Shown here: positions 20,726 through 31,700 of the stretch, one piece after another
How the letters are laid out: each line of letters opens with the position of its first letter
Numbering within the stretch: position 1 is the stretch's first letter
From: Viola odorata
Lineage: Eukaryota; Streptophyta; Magnoliopsida; Malpighiales; Violaceae
DNA: 64,000 nt
Assembly: GCA_963691705.1 (NCBI GenBank)
Contig: OY829537.1
Location: 19,964,078 to 20,028,077 of the forward strand
Reading direction: 5' to 3'
Translations under genes and position numbers: made by a program
The notes under the pieces: generated by a model
Seen by the model: only the letters and a program-made list of their open reading frames with translations
The model's database searches: none
Told to the model about the DNA's origin: nothing

Positions 20726-21182
20726 CGTATTTTTTTTAGAACAAGAACGCATTAAGTATGTTGATTAGGAATCCCATTGCGGCAATGATTTGTATGTAAG
20801 GAGATCATCACTATGGATTAGCGTGAAGTGTTTATGTTTCTCATGTCATTCCTTTAGACTTTTATCGTTTGCCCCCAAGTTTATCCTTTCTAACTCCTCC
20901 TGATGAGGGACTATCTCCTTCTCCGAACCTTTTGAACAGACCAACTCGGGTGGAACCCCCAATCTCATCCTCAGTTGGGGTGATAATTTATTTACCATTA
21001 CAGACATAGGGTACATCAAGACAAACCGATTTATTTATTTATCAAAAAAATTTGCCAATTTTAGGGAAGAAGGAAAACAACAACAAAACAACAAAATAAA
21101 GCAAAAAATGTGCAGTAGGGAGACATCCGAAAGCACGGCGGCGGTTGGTTGCACATGGGCTCCCCAGATTTCTTCACGAGCT
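20726..21182 (-). pseudogene. Remnant of the O pol linker upstream of RT
   Basis: On the minus strand near 20915-20850 the reading EIVPHQEELERINLGANDKS matches the spacer that precedes reverse transcriptase in Ogre/Tat polyproteins, as I recall that family. A stop follows and no RT is found; the sequence runs into the tandem array. This suggests that O lost nearly all of pol by deletion before element A arrived. Confidence 0.55.
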
Positions 21183-22954
21183 CTATATAAAAACCCCACT
21201 GCCTAGGGCCTGGTTCGGAAGTGGATTGGTGATTCTGTTAGGTCCTTTGGCTAACCCTTCGAAAGAAATCCATCCGCTCTTGAGTAAGTGATTAACCTTT
21301 CCTTTAAAGGCAAAACAGTTTTCTAGAGGATGGCCCGGCGCTCCAAAATGGTACTCGCACTTTGCGTTGGGGTCATACCACCTTGGGTATGGAGGTTGGA
21401 AAAGTAGGGGTGGGATCGGCGCAATTTGCCCGGCTATCAAGAGATGTTTGTAAATCTCCCCCAGAGGAACGGGAAGAGGTGGCAGTGGACCCGGTTCGAA
21501 TGATTACTTGGGTTAATTTGGTTGTTTTGCGGGTTATATGGAGGCGATGGGAATGATGTAGGGTATTATGAAGGTGGCGCGAAAGATGGCATGTAGGTAG
21601 GCTGGTGAGAGGCAAAGTTGACATCTTTCTTTATGATATGCTCTTTTTTAGGTGTTACTTCTAGTGTGGAAACAACGATCCTTCCAGACTTAATTCCATG
21701 TTCTACCCTCTCGGCCACTAGAACCATGTCGGAAAAGCTACTAGATGGATTAGAGATAAGATAGGTGTAGTAAGGAGTTTTGAAGGTGTCCACAAAAATT
21801 GACAAGAGCTCTTTGTCATTCAAAGGAGGGGACATCCTGGAAGCTAGTTCTCTCCACTCTGAGCATAAGTTTTCACCGATTCTTCTATTTTTTCTCAAGA
21901 TTCTGGAGATCAGAACGGTCTGGTGCTACCTCTATGTTGAACTTGTATTGTTTGAAGAAGGCGTCAGACAAATCTCTCCAAGTCCTGATTTTAATCCTAT
22001 CCAGACTCATGTACCAAGTCAATGCATTCTTGGTCAAGCTCTCCCTGAATAGATGGATCAACAAAGGTTCATTGTGTATCATATCGGCCATTTTGTTGCA
22101 ATAGGCCTTGAGGTGAGTTTTTGGGCACTCGATCCCAGTGTACTTCTCGAAATCCAGAATCTTGTATTTCGGAGGCATTATGATCCCTGGGACCATGCAC
22201 ATGTCGGCTGGTCCTGTGGGGCAATGGGGTATATTCCTTCGATGGCTCTGAGCCTTTCTTCTAGTATGCTTAATCTATCCGCATTTGGCCTTTCTATGAC
22301 AACCGCGTTATGACCAAGGGGTAGTAGCAGTTTTGAAGTGAATGGTGGTTGCATCGGATTGACGAAAGGAGGACGAATTCCCGTAGGATCGGGGATCACG
22401 ACTTGAGTAGAGTGGCCCTGAGGAGGGCGAAGGCCTTGGGGTTCCTGATGAATCAGACTTTGACCCGGGTCCAAAGTAAGGTTAACTAAAGAATGCTGCA
22501 GAGTTGCAGCAGTTTCTCCACCTGTGTTAACTACAGGGTTTGTGGTGAAAGGATCAATCCATTTCCATTGACCCCCAGGAACAGAAAATGATTGGGGTCC
22601 CGAGGGTCCAGCGATGGCGGATGGGGAGGGTCCTATCATTTGACTAGGATCAAAACCGGGCGGGAACTCAATGGTTGCTTCATCTCGCTCTTTTTCGGCC
22701 TGAGTGGCCCTCTCTGTAGTAACCCTGACTTGCTCTTCCAACTCTGCTATTCTAGCAGCCAACATCTCTTCTGTCTTGGCTTGTTCGGCCATTTTTCGCG
22801 CTTGCAGTCTAGTCACGGGGAGCCTTGGGGGAGTAGTTTTTTTTCGAGGAGCTATCGTTAACTTGAAAAAAAAATGGAAAAAAGGAAATAAAAAGGTTAG
22901 TATAGGTGACGCAATCCCAAGGCCTTCATGCTGCTTATTCACTCTTCCGGCCAC
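21183..22954 (-). pseudogene. Gag of element O (Ogre/Tat type), frameshifted
   Basis: Read from high to low coordinates. The first ORF (22954-22178) includes a likely start at 22792 (MAEQAKTEEML), a Glu/Ala-rich helix and a Pro-rich linker. After a frameshift, 22202-21885 carries the gag core (LDFEKYTGIECPKTHL, TWYMSLDRIKIRTWRDLSDA). A stop and frame change lead into 21898-21566 (WRELASRMSPPL, RVEHGIKSGR). The end (21440-21183) has PRWYDPNAKCEYHFGAPGHP, the usual zinc-knuckle-like C-x2-H-x4-H motif of Tat gag proteins. Three or more frame changes make it non-functional. The order and motifs firmly place O in the Ogre/Tat group. Confidence 0.88.
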
Positions 22955-23329
22955 ACTTTCACTTAATACTTTTAGGACGAATGAGAATATGATGATTTGG
23001 TGAAGATACGAAGGAAGCTTTTATTCATTCCAATGACGTAACGCGATCTTGGATGCTATATTCGAAACCCTTGAGACAAACCCGTGCGAGTGGCTAGTGT
23101 TTAACATGCTTGGAACTCTTCTTTTGTGATGAGTTTTATGAGTATATTCTTGACTTGAAGAACGAGGCCATTGTGCCAAGGGGTGTTGACAATCATTTAT
23201 GATGAGTGAAGACGATAAAACCCGGCTTGGAAGTACTTCGAGCAACATTCATAGTAGCTCTTTCTCGTATACCGACATTCAATCTTAGAGGATGGATATT
23301 GGCCAAATTTATGGCACTCTTTTAGCCAT
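22955..23329. other. Element O leader, non-coding
   Basis: About 375 bp between the gag start region and the 182-bp array. I see no conserved gene or signal here. Overlapping small ORFs on both strands are not supported by any homologue. Confidence 0.4.
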
Positions 23330-24490
23330 TTATGCGTCCATACTGGCCGAAACAAAAGAGTGCGCGGTTGCAACCGAAAAGACACAGTTATCCTTGTGTT
23401 CTGAATTTTTTATAAGAGATGCGCCACCCAAAAAAATCTAGAATTTGGTATGGGTAAACTTCAGCCCGTCATCGACGTTTTTCATGTTTCGGCTGAGTGG
23501 AAACCCCGAGCAAATCGCATTGATATTGGACAAGGAAAAAGGAGTGCGCAGCTGAAACCGGGAAGGAGCAATTGTCCTTGAGTTCTGATTTTTTTTGGAA
23601 GATGTGCCACCTAGAAAATTCTGAAATTTGACGTGGGAATACTTCAGCCCGTTATCAACGTCTTTCATGTTTTAACCGAGCGCAAAATCTGATCCCATCG
23701 TATTGATATTGGCTAAGGAAAAAGAGTGCGCAGCTGAAACCGAGAAGAAGTAGTTGTCCTTGTGTTCTGAGTTTTTTGTGAAAGATGTGCCACCCAGAAA
23801 ATTCTGCAACTTTTCGTGGGAAGACTTCAGCCTATTATCAACGTCTTTTATGTTTTGACCGAGTGGAAAATCCAAGCAAATCGCATTGATATTGGCCCCG
23901 GGAAAAAGGGCAGCTGAAACCGAGAAGGAGCAACTGTCCTTGAGTTCTAATTTTTTTGTGAGAGATGCGCTGCCCAAAAAATTCTGAAATTTGGTGTGGA
24001 AAGACTTCAGCCCATTATTAACGTCTTTCATGTTTTGACCAAGTGGGAACTCCAAGCAAATCGCATTGATATTGGCCCCGGGAAAAAGGGCGCGCAGCTG
24101 AAACCGAGAAGGAGCAACTGTCCTTGAGTTCTAATTTTTTTGAGAGATGCGCTACCCAGAAAATTCTGAAATTTGGTGTGGAAATACTTCAGCCCGTTAC
24201 CAACTTCTTTCATGTTTTAACCTAGTGGAAACTCCAAGTAAATCATTTTAATATTGGCCAAGGTAAAAGAGTGTGCGGATGGCCGAGAAGAAACAGCCAT
24301 CTTCACATTCTGAATTTTTTTTACGAGAGATGCGCTGCCCAAGAAATTTTGAAATTTGGTAAGGGCGAACTTCCATGTGTTATGAATGTCATTCGTGTTT
24401 TAGTCGAGTGGAAACTCCGAGCAAATCGTGCCCATATAGGCCAAAACAAAAGAGTGTGCGGCTGAAACCAAGAAGAAATGGTTATCTCTA
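23330..24490. repeat. Tandem repeat, ~182 bp unit, about six copies (element O leader)
   Basis: The landmark GATATTGGCC or variants recur near 23341, 23524, 23705, 23888, 24067, 24251 and 24433, spaced 179-184 bp. Each unit also has CTGAAACCGAGAAGGAGCAA, TTCTGAAATTTGG and CGTCTTTCATGTTTT. Several minus-strand ORFs here are simply the repeat read through. The array lies between PBS and gag of O. Confidence 0.88.
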
Positions 24491-25611
24491 CGTTATCATC
24501 ATTTGGTCTATTTTTTTTAGTGTGTTTTTATTTCAAGGGTTAGCCTTTTGTTGTTTTTTTTTTTTGGGCTCTATATGTGGTTTATTTTGGGGAAGGTTTC
24601 TCTTTTTTCTTTCTTTTTGTGAGGGATGGCCATTTGATGCTCTTGGATGAACGAAAGAAATTCCTTTAAAAGGTGAACTTGTCATTTAATAAATATCTGA
24701 ATACGCATGAACTTGTCATTTACGAATTTTGTCCAAAAAGGGTTACAACCGTTGCAAGCTTGGTCAACTATCTAGACTCATCCAAGGAAAGGCTAATAGA
24801 CAAAAGTCTAGGAACATCGTTATATGGGGTGAAAAGATGAAAATCTAAGTAGCTGATGCACTATTTTTTTCTTTTAAGGTGACAACCTTGAAAATGAGAT
24901 CCGTTTGCTCATTCCAACGATGCAATCTCCCCTTTCTGACTCTCCACTTCTTCCATCCCAATCTTGGTCATAATATCGGGAATAAAACCAGATCTCAACA
25001 TGTCCCCCTATTCCGACTGATCGTTGTAGCTTGAAATCCCAAAAGTATTAAGTGAAAGCATCGTGGGTGTTGCCATTTGAGTGAACAAGTAAGGTGGGGC
25101 TGTTTTACGAGAAGAAAAGAAAATTATTGCGTTAGGGAAAAAAGACAACATGAGGAAAATACAAGTATAAAGTAAAACCGTAACACATAAACATGGCATC
25201 AACAAAATAAATGCACGAACATGATGCATATGTTGGGGTGACTCCAACTATTTCTAACTGGCTGAAAAGTTTCCCGGATGTTACCCTAAAAGGGGACCGG
25301 GGTCCCCCATAAATGAATACGGGAGCGTTGAGCGAATCATGACAAGGATTTTGGGCGCTCAATCCATTTAGGGGTTCAACATCCGAGTTAGGGTTCATGA
25401 AAGCATACTGGGACACAGGTCCGCAGGGCTTCACTAATATTAACCTTCCTAATCCTATTGGGTATCATGGACGACGATAAGCATTATGCATGAGATGCAT
25501 ATGAACAATTTATTAAAGTCAATAGCATATAACAATCACAAAAATAATTTATTTAAAGCAAGTAAATAATAAAAAAGCAAACACCATAAAACTGGCTTCG
25601 ACCCTTAACGT
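24491..25611. other. Element O leader between PBS and 182-bp array
   Basis: Non-coding, with T-rich stretches near 24510-24620. On the minus strand it is the untranslated leader of the O transcript, between the PBS at 25612-25631 and gag. No ORF here has a recognisable product. Confidence 0.45.
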
Positions 25612-25631
25612 CCCTAGTGAAGTCGCCAAAC
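25612..25631 (-). other. Primer binding site of element O
   Basis: On the minus strand GTTTGGCGACTTCACTAGGG follows the LTR terminus GCGACA. It resembles the TTTGGCGACTCCGCTGGGGA site of Ogre elements, which is attributed to a tRNA-Arg; a few bases differ. Confidence 0.75.
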
Positions 25632-26584
25632 TGTCGCACCCCCTTTTCGTTGAAAATAAGTAAGGTTCGGGACGGGCCACAATGCAAGACAAGCGTTGAA
25701 CTTGTCTCAACATCATGCAAAATGAAGTCGCCACCCTAATTTTCTAAGGTTTAGGGAACCTAATCGTCATGGCATAAAAATAAATAAACTAAGGCACAAA
25801 TGGTCTAAACCAAAGAACAACGGTTCGAGGTCGTGATTATGGACTTGGGAAGGTGTTAGGCACCCAAGTCACATCCTAAAATGGTTACTGGTATGCGAGG
25901 TGTTTTGAGAAAAATATTTTAAACATGTAATTTAGGTCCTCCAAGGTGACGTTACATCTTAGCATTTTTCGTTGGGACTTGTTATTTCCGATCGGGACCG
26001 AAGGATGGGGTTACCCTTTGTTCGTATGCTAGAGCGGACGTTCCCCCCTTGTCATTGGGTCATGCATGATTAATTTCTTACTAGGTGATCTATCATGGCG
26101 AAACTAACAAAGTACCTTTTTTATGGATGCACATATATTTTGTATGGGTTTGAAGCCACCATGCATAGCATTTAGCAAGAAAACAATTAATTTCATAGTA
26201 TGAAAGACAAGTGATATAAACATGTTGTGCATGTGAGTTTGATTTTAATTATTTTAGCAATTCTATATGTCATGTATGGGAATGGGGAGGTTCTAACGCC
26301 TACTAGGGTGCCATGCATTCGATTCGGTTTTGGCATTTAAATAAACATATAAGGAAACGTTTTAAGGTAAGCTTACCTTTTGGATGAACCCCGATCGATC
26401 CATCTCTTCAAAACCGTGGTTAGCAACAATTGACATAAGGTAGGTATAAACAAACATACATGATTTTTAACTACTTAACTAATTATTACAAACCACAATT
26501 CATAATAAAAACTACTTATCTAATTATTACAAATTGGAGGTCGGAATAACTATCTAACTAAATATTACAACAAGTGAAATAACT

Positions 26585-26720
26585 AATTATTACAACAAGT
26601 TGATAATTCCTTAATTATTACAATGAGTTGATAATTCCTTAATTATTACAATGAGTTGATAATTCCTTAATTATTACTATGAGTTGATAATTCCTTAATT
26701 ATTACAATGAGTTGATAATT
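26585..26720. repeat. Tandem repeat, ~28 bp unit, about five copies
   Basis: TTGATAATTCCTTAATTATTACAATGAG repeats head to tail inside the O LTR, with one T-for-A variant. Shorter ACTAATTATTACAA variants precede it from 26470. Confidence 0.85.
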
Positions 26721-27463
26721 AAAATATTCATACATGCAATTTTAAAAATAACGTCTAATTTAAACATCACATACGAAGGATAATAATTCACGAAGATAAT
26801 GCGGTGGTTTGATCATGCATGCAGTTTCTCTTTATGGGCCGGGTTAGGCCCATATTGGGATTTCTAGTTTTGGGATGACATGCATACGAATAATTTTTAA
26901 CACATCGAATAAGTAAAAGAAAGAAAGAAACGTATTTTTCGAGCGAAGATTAAAAGTTTAACCTACAAAGCGAGAGTGTTAGTAATAACTTGAAAATAAT
27001 AAATAATAAAAGCACATGCACACATTTATTTAGCAAGCAAGCAATTAGATAAACATGATAAACAAGTAAACAATTTATTTCATATGAGCATACAAATATT
27101 TCATATTAAAACATGGCATAAAGTAAATAAAACATCATGCGAGCCTACAAATGATTTCACGATAATTGACATGACATAAAATAAGCAACTCATCATGTGA
27201 ACAATTTACGATAATTAAGCATGAAAACAAACAAATCATCATACGAAGCATGTGAGCATTTCATACGAGCATTAACACATAGCGTAAATAAACATTTTAT
27301 AAGCATACAAAAATCATATGAGAAGTTAACACGAAAGTTTACAAAAAAATTAATTATACACATACGAAACATTTATAAGAAAATTAAATGGGTCGGGCTT
27401 GGGCCCATTTTCTAAATTTGGACAACAAAAAATGGGCTTGGATCAAAATTTAAATTAAAACAA

Positions 27464-27489
27464 ATGGGCTTGGCAAAGGCCAAGCCCAT
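27464..27489 (-). other. Strong hairpin in the O LTR
   Basis: Arms ATGGGCTTGGC and GCCAAGCCCAT pair perfectly over 11 bp around a 4-base loop. On the minus strand it lies about 490 bases downstream of the LTR TATA box, so it would be in the transcript. It could have a role in RNA processing or be incidental. Confidence 0.5.
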
Positions 27490-27968
27490 CACCTTTCTTA
27501 TTTCCTTTCCCACCAAACTCACCTTTTTCCTCCTTGTTTCTTCACGTCGCCGGTGTCATGGCTGACGACCAAGATGGCTAAAACTTGATCAAATGACCCG
27601 AAAACACACCCAACAAATCACTTAACATGGCAGTAACCCAATCCCATGAAAACAGCAAGTTTTCTTGGACAAGAATAGTGACTTTTTCCGCATGAAATAA
27701 TAAGTTAATTAATGTGCATATATAGCTATTAATTACTCAAGACATCATACAATCAAATTGAAGCAAGGGAAATGAAATTGGCACGAAAACTAAGCATGTG
27801 AGGTAAGTTTTAGCAATTTATTCATGCATTAAGGATGAAAATGAAAATTAAGAGAAGTTAGAGTGAGAAAGCTTACTTGTTCCAGGAGAGATTTTTAGCC
27901 AAGAAGGTAGTGCAAGAAGTGGGGATTAAGAGGAGATTTTGGTGCCCTTTTCTTATTGCATGAAGCAT

Positions 27969-27978
27969 GCTATTTATA
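27969..27978 (-). promoter_or_regulatory. TATA box of the O LTR
   Basis: CCTATAAATAGC on the minus strand is a good plant TATA box, upstream of the PBS-proximal part of the LTR and in the direction of O transcription. Confidence 0.65.
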
Positions 27979-28107
27979 GGGGAAGGTTGAGTCGGTTGTG
28001 GAGGGAGCTTGTGGCTGCAAATGGCACACACATTCGTCGGTGAGCTGGAGAGTGAATAGTGGCCGGAGTGGAGGCCAAGTTTGGGCTTTGTATGGCCAAG
28101 GATTGCT

Positions 28108-28639
28108 TGATAACTATCGATACCACAGAAGCGGCATCTCCACTACCCCGCTGGGTGACTCGGCCAGCATACTGTACCCGTCGAGGGAGACGAGACCCTG
28201 TTCTTACCGCCCTTAGCCTGGCGGCCGACCCTGGGATGGTCGACATCAGCGGGGGGGCTCTCATGCGACATCCGCACGGCGGCATTCCATCCCAGGTCAT
28301 CCATGACGTCACTCCGCATGACGTCATCCCGCATGACATCACTCCCTGCCACCCCAGCGACATCTATCACCCCAGCGACATCCACCAAGGATAATTCCTA
28401 CCCCTTGTCGGTACACTCCTTCCTTTGCCTATAAATACCCCCACCTTTTCAGACAAGAGGTAAGCCTAAGACAGCGTACTGAACCCCTGCCATTTTGACT
28501 ACTCACACTGACTTTGGCATCGGAGTGTTTACGCCGGAGACCCCCTCCGGCGCTTTGCAGATGACGAAGACCCCAGTACAGTGTTCCCGACCAGCCCAGA
28601 TTAGGCCGATCCTGCTCAGTGTCTCCCGGACTCTTATCA
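28108..28639 (+). repeat. Element B 5' LTR
   Basis: TGATAAC to TTATCA, 532 bp. A duplicated 15-bp piece around GACGTCACTCCGCAT is absent from the 3' LTR. The TATA box CTATAAATA is at 28430-28438. The GC-rich hairpin CGCCGGAG / CTCCGGCG lies near 28532-28553, roughly 80-90 bases past the expected start of transcription. Confidence 0.92.
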
Positions 28640-28641
28640 AG

Positions 28642-28659
28642 TGGTGCTTTCATTGAGAG
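28642..28659 (+). other. Primer binding site of element B
   Basis: TGGTGCTTTCATTGAGAG, two bases after the LTR end and identical to the sites in A and C. TGG fits a tRNA CCA end. Confidence 0.78.
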
Positions 28660-28723
28660 CCTTGGTTAATTAAGTGAGTTTCCTTAGTAACCAAGCACTG
28701 TTCTCCCTGAGAGTCGAAGGATC

Positions 28724-31700
28724 ATGGGTTCAGATTCAGAATCCACACCCCCTCATACTCGTGGTGTTCACGCGCGTAGGGAACTTTTTTCCACGTCTTC
28801 GTCCGGTATATTTGTCACATCACGTGAAACTTCCTCTGCGCAGACAGACTTTCTTTTCGGACTGACAGCTGGCACGCCATTTTCTCAAACGGGCACCCCG
28901 TTTCTTCAAATGGGCTCCCTTATTTCCTCAATGGGCACCTCGTTTTCCCACGTGGTCGGATCTAGTCACTCCACCCTCCACCTACGGGTTCTGGGATGGA
29001 TGGCCCTAATACTCCGTCGGTAAGTTCGATGTTAACTCTTCGTGCCCACTTGGATTACTTGATTGGGATGGTTGTAGGCCCCACTTCGAGCACCGCGACA
29101 TCAGGTGTGTCTTCCCGAATTATTTTCACTCCGTCTATTGTCACCGATCGACCAGTATCGCCTCGACGCCAAGTGAGTGTCCCTCTAACCTCACCTGCGA
29201 TAAACATGCCATTCAGCTTTATGCAACTGGCAGATGGACCGGAGGAGTGCTACATACCGCGGATATCGCGGATTCCTATCTCTCAAGTAGAGCGACCACT
29301 AGATGAATACGGAGAGCGTTGGGACGGCAGGAGAGAGGGAGCCGGTAGAGAGGCGTCTATGGAGCGGAGTGAAAGATCAGGCAGTAGTCGCCTAGGAGTC
29401 GTAGCCGGTCTCCCAGGCAGCATCGTACCCCGGAGCCTCGAGGGCACAGGCGACACCTGGACATGTCTCCTCCTCGTCATGATCGTGAGATCTTGGATGA
29501 CACCGCTGGTCATCCTTTCACCCACCGTATAAGGCATCATAGGGTCAGCCGACATGTTAAGCTCCCCACGAAATCATACGATGGCACCAAAGACCCCATT
29601 TCACATCTTAATAAGGTGAAGGACTTCGTCCAGTTTCAGACGCACAACGACATGGCGTTGTGTCAAATATTTGTTATGACATTGTCAGGAGTAGCTCGCC
29701 TCTAGTTTGAAGGACTTCCCACTCGATCAATTGATAATTTTCCGCAACTAGAGGCCAAGTTTAAGAGTCGCTTCAGCACAGCTATCCCTATTCGGAAGTC
29801 TGCCGCAGCCTTGTTTGATATATGTAGAAAACCAGAAGAGTCTCTGAATAGCTATCTTGGTCGCTTTGACATGGAAATGTCGTTAACACCTGGTATTACT
29901 ATTGATTTTGCTATAGAAGCTTTGAAGTGGAATTGTGGATATGGGAAGCTGAGAGATACGCTGATAGTGGACCCCTCAACGACTTTAGATGCGTTAAGAT
30001 TGAAGGCTCACAATTATGCGAGAATGGAAGAAGAGGAATATAGAAACAAGATACGGGATATGCCCTAGAACGCCCCTCCTGCTCCCGCGGCTCAAGCCAG
30101 TATGACCCACGATACCCGTCCAGGTGATGAATACGCCCAGCGAAAAGATTACATCATTAAGGCGTCGAATCGCCAGAAGGGTAATTTCTCTAGAGGGAGA
30201 GGCGGCGGTCTGAATGTTCAGCAACAAGCGGATCCCCCTAAGGGTCGAATGTACGATCCCGACCTTCCTCCCCTTACACTCCCCCGAGCTGAAATCCTAG
30301 CCATTATTCAGCAGCGGAACCTGCCAATCCGTTATCCTGCCCCTGTGAAGCCAGGAGTGGTCATGGGAGGAAGGGAAAATGCTTTTTGCAAATTCCATAA
30401 GGTAAAGGAGCATTCTATAGAGGCATGTAGGGAATTGAAGTTAGCAATAAAGCGTCTGTTGGAAGAAGGCTATCTTGGAGAATTTGCCACTCGAATGAGA
30501 GAAGAAACCAGGAGTGACCCCCCATAGGGGGCGCCAGGTGACCATCAATTGCCTCCTCCCCCTGGGAGCAGCGGGACTTCTGGCACAAGGGGGAAAGAAG
30601 CGCTAGTGATGCATGATGAGGACATTCCCATCATTAACATTATCGCTGGTGGTGCGTCGTTCCTGGACAAGATTACCCCAGCAACACTCGCGGCAGGAGA
30701 GAAGCGGAAACGGGAAGGTCAGCCTGTAAAAAAAGGAGCGATTGATGCACTGGACAGAATGGTAATATCTTTTTCGGAAGAAGACGAGAAGGGCGTTGTC
30801 TTCCCTCATAATGACGCGCTAGTAGTCACACCGGTTATTGGGAGCCATGGGGTACGAAGGACCCTCATTGATAACGGTAGTGCGGTAAATTTATTTTCGT
30901 TGGAAGCATACAATCTCATGAAACGCCCTGCCGGCGAACTGGCACCTTGCAAGAAACCAATTATTGGAGTAGATGGCATCCCTATACCTGTAATTGGAAT
31001 CACAGAGCTGCCTGTGTATTTCAGAGAAGACGCGTCGAAACGATCAGAAGAGTTGATGTCCTTGGTTGTGGATCTCATCCTACCGTATAATGCCATTCTA
31101 GGGCGGCCATTCCTCAATCGCTTTGGGGCGGCGGTATCTCAGAAACATCTCAGGATGAATTACCCCTCTTGGGAAGGAGTAGTATCGATCAAGGGCGATC
31201 AAAAGTTAGTCGTCGAGTGTTATTCACTCATGATTCAAAAAAGCTGTGATCAATATGTGTGTGTGGCAGCGGATCCCTATGAGCAAAGGGATGAAAGGCG
31301 AACCCAGCCAGTGGATGCGATGGTACCCATCCTCGTCCAGGGCAATGGTGAGGTGAGTTTCCAGGCCAGTGAAAAGTTGACCCCTGAGGAGAGCGCACAA
31401 TTAGCCCGACTGTTGAACAAGTGCAAAGGAGAGTTCGCGTGGAAACCGGCGGACATGCCTGGCGTGTCCAGGGAAGTGGCTGAACATCGACTCAACGTTG
31501 ACCAGCACGCCACGCCAGTTCAACAGAAGCGGCGAGCATTCTCCGCGGAAAAGGCGGTGGTGATTGATAAGGAGGTAGCAAAACTGTTAAATGCAGGATT
31601 CATTCGAGAAGTTCAATACCCCACTTGGTTGGCCAACCCCGTCCTAGTCCGCAAACCCAGCGGAGACTGGCGCATGTGCATTGATTTCACTAACTTGAAT

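Noticed and set aside
23438..24213. Several related minus-strand ORFs with MKDVDNGLK words
   Set aside because: Read-through of the 182-bp tandem repeat.
30880..30910. Asp-Asn-Gly in the protease active site as an unusual variant
   Set aside because: The same residue is in all three copies, and D-N-G variants are, to my knowledge, usual in Tat-lineage elements.
30806..31513. Minus-strand ORFs inside gag-pol of element B, and similar shadows in A and C
   Set aside because: Shadows of the real pol frame; they arise because the pol codons lack stops in reverse.
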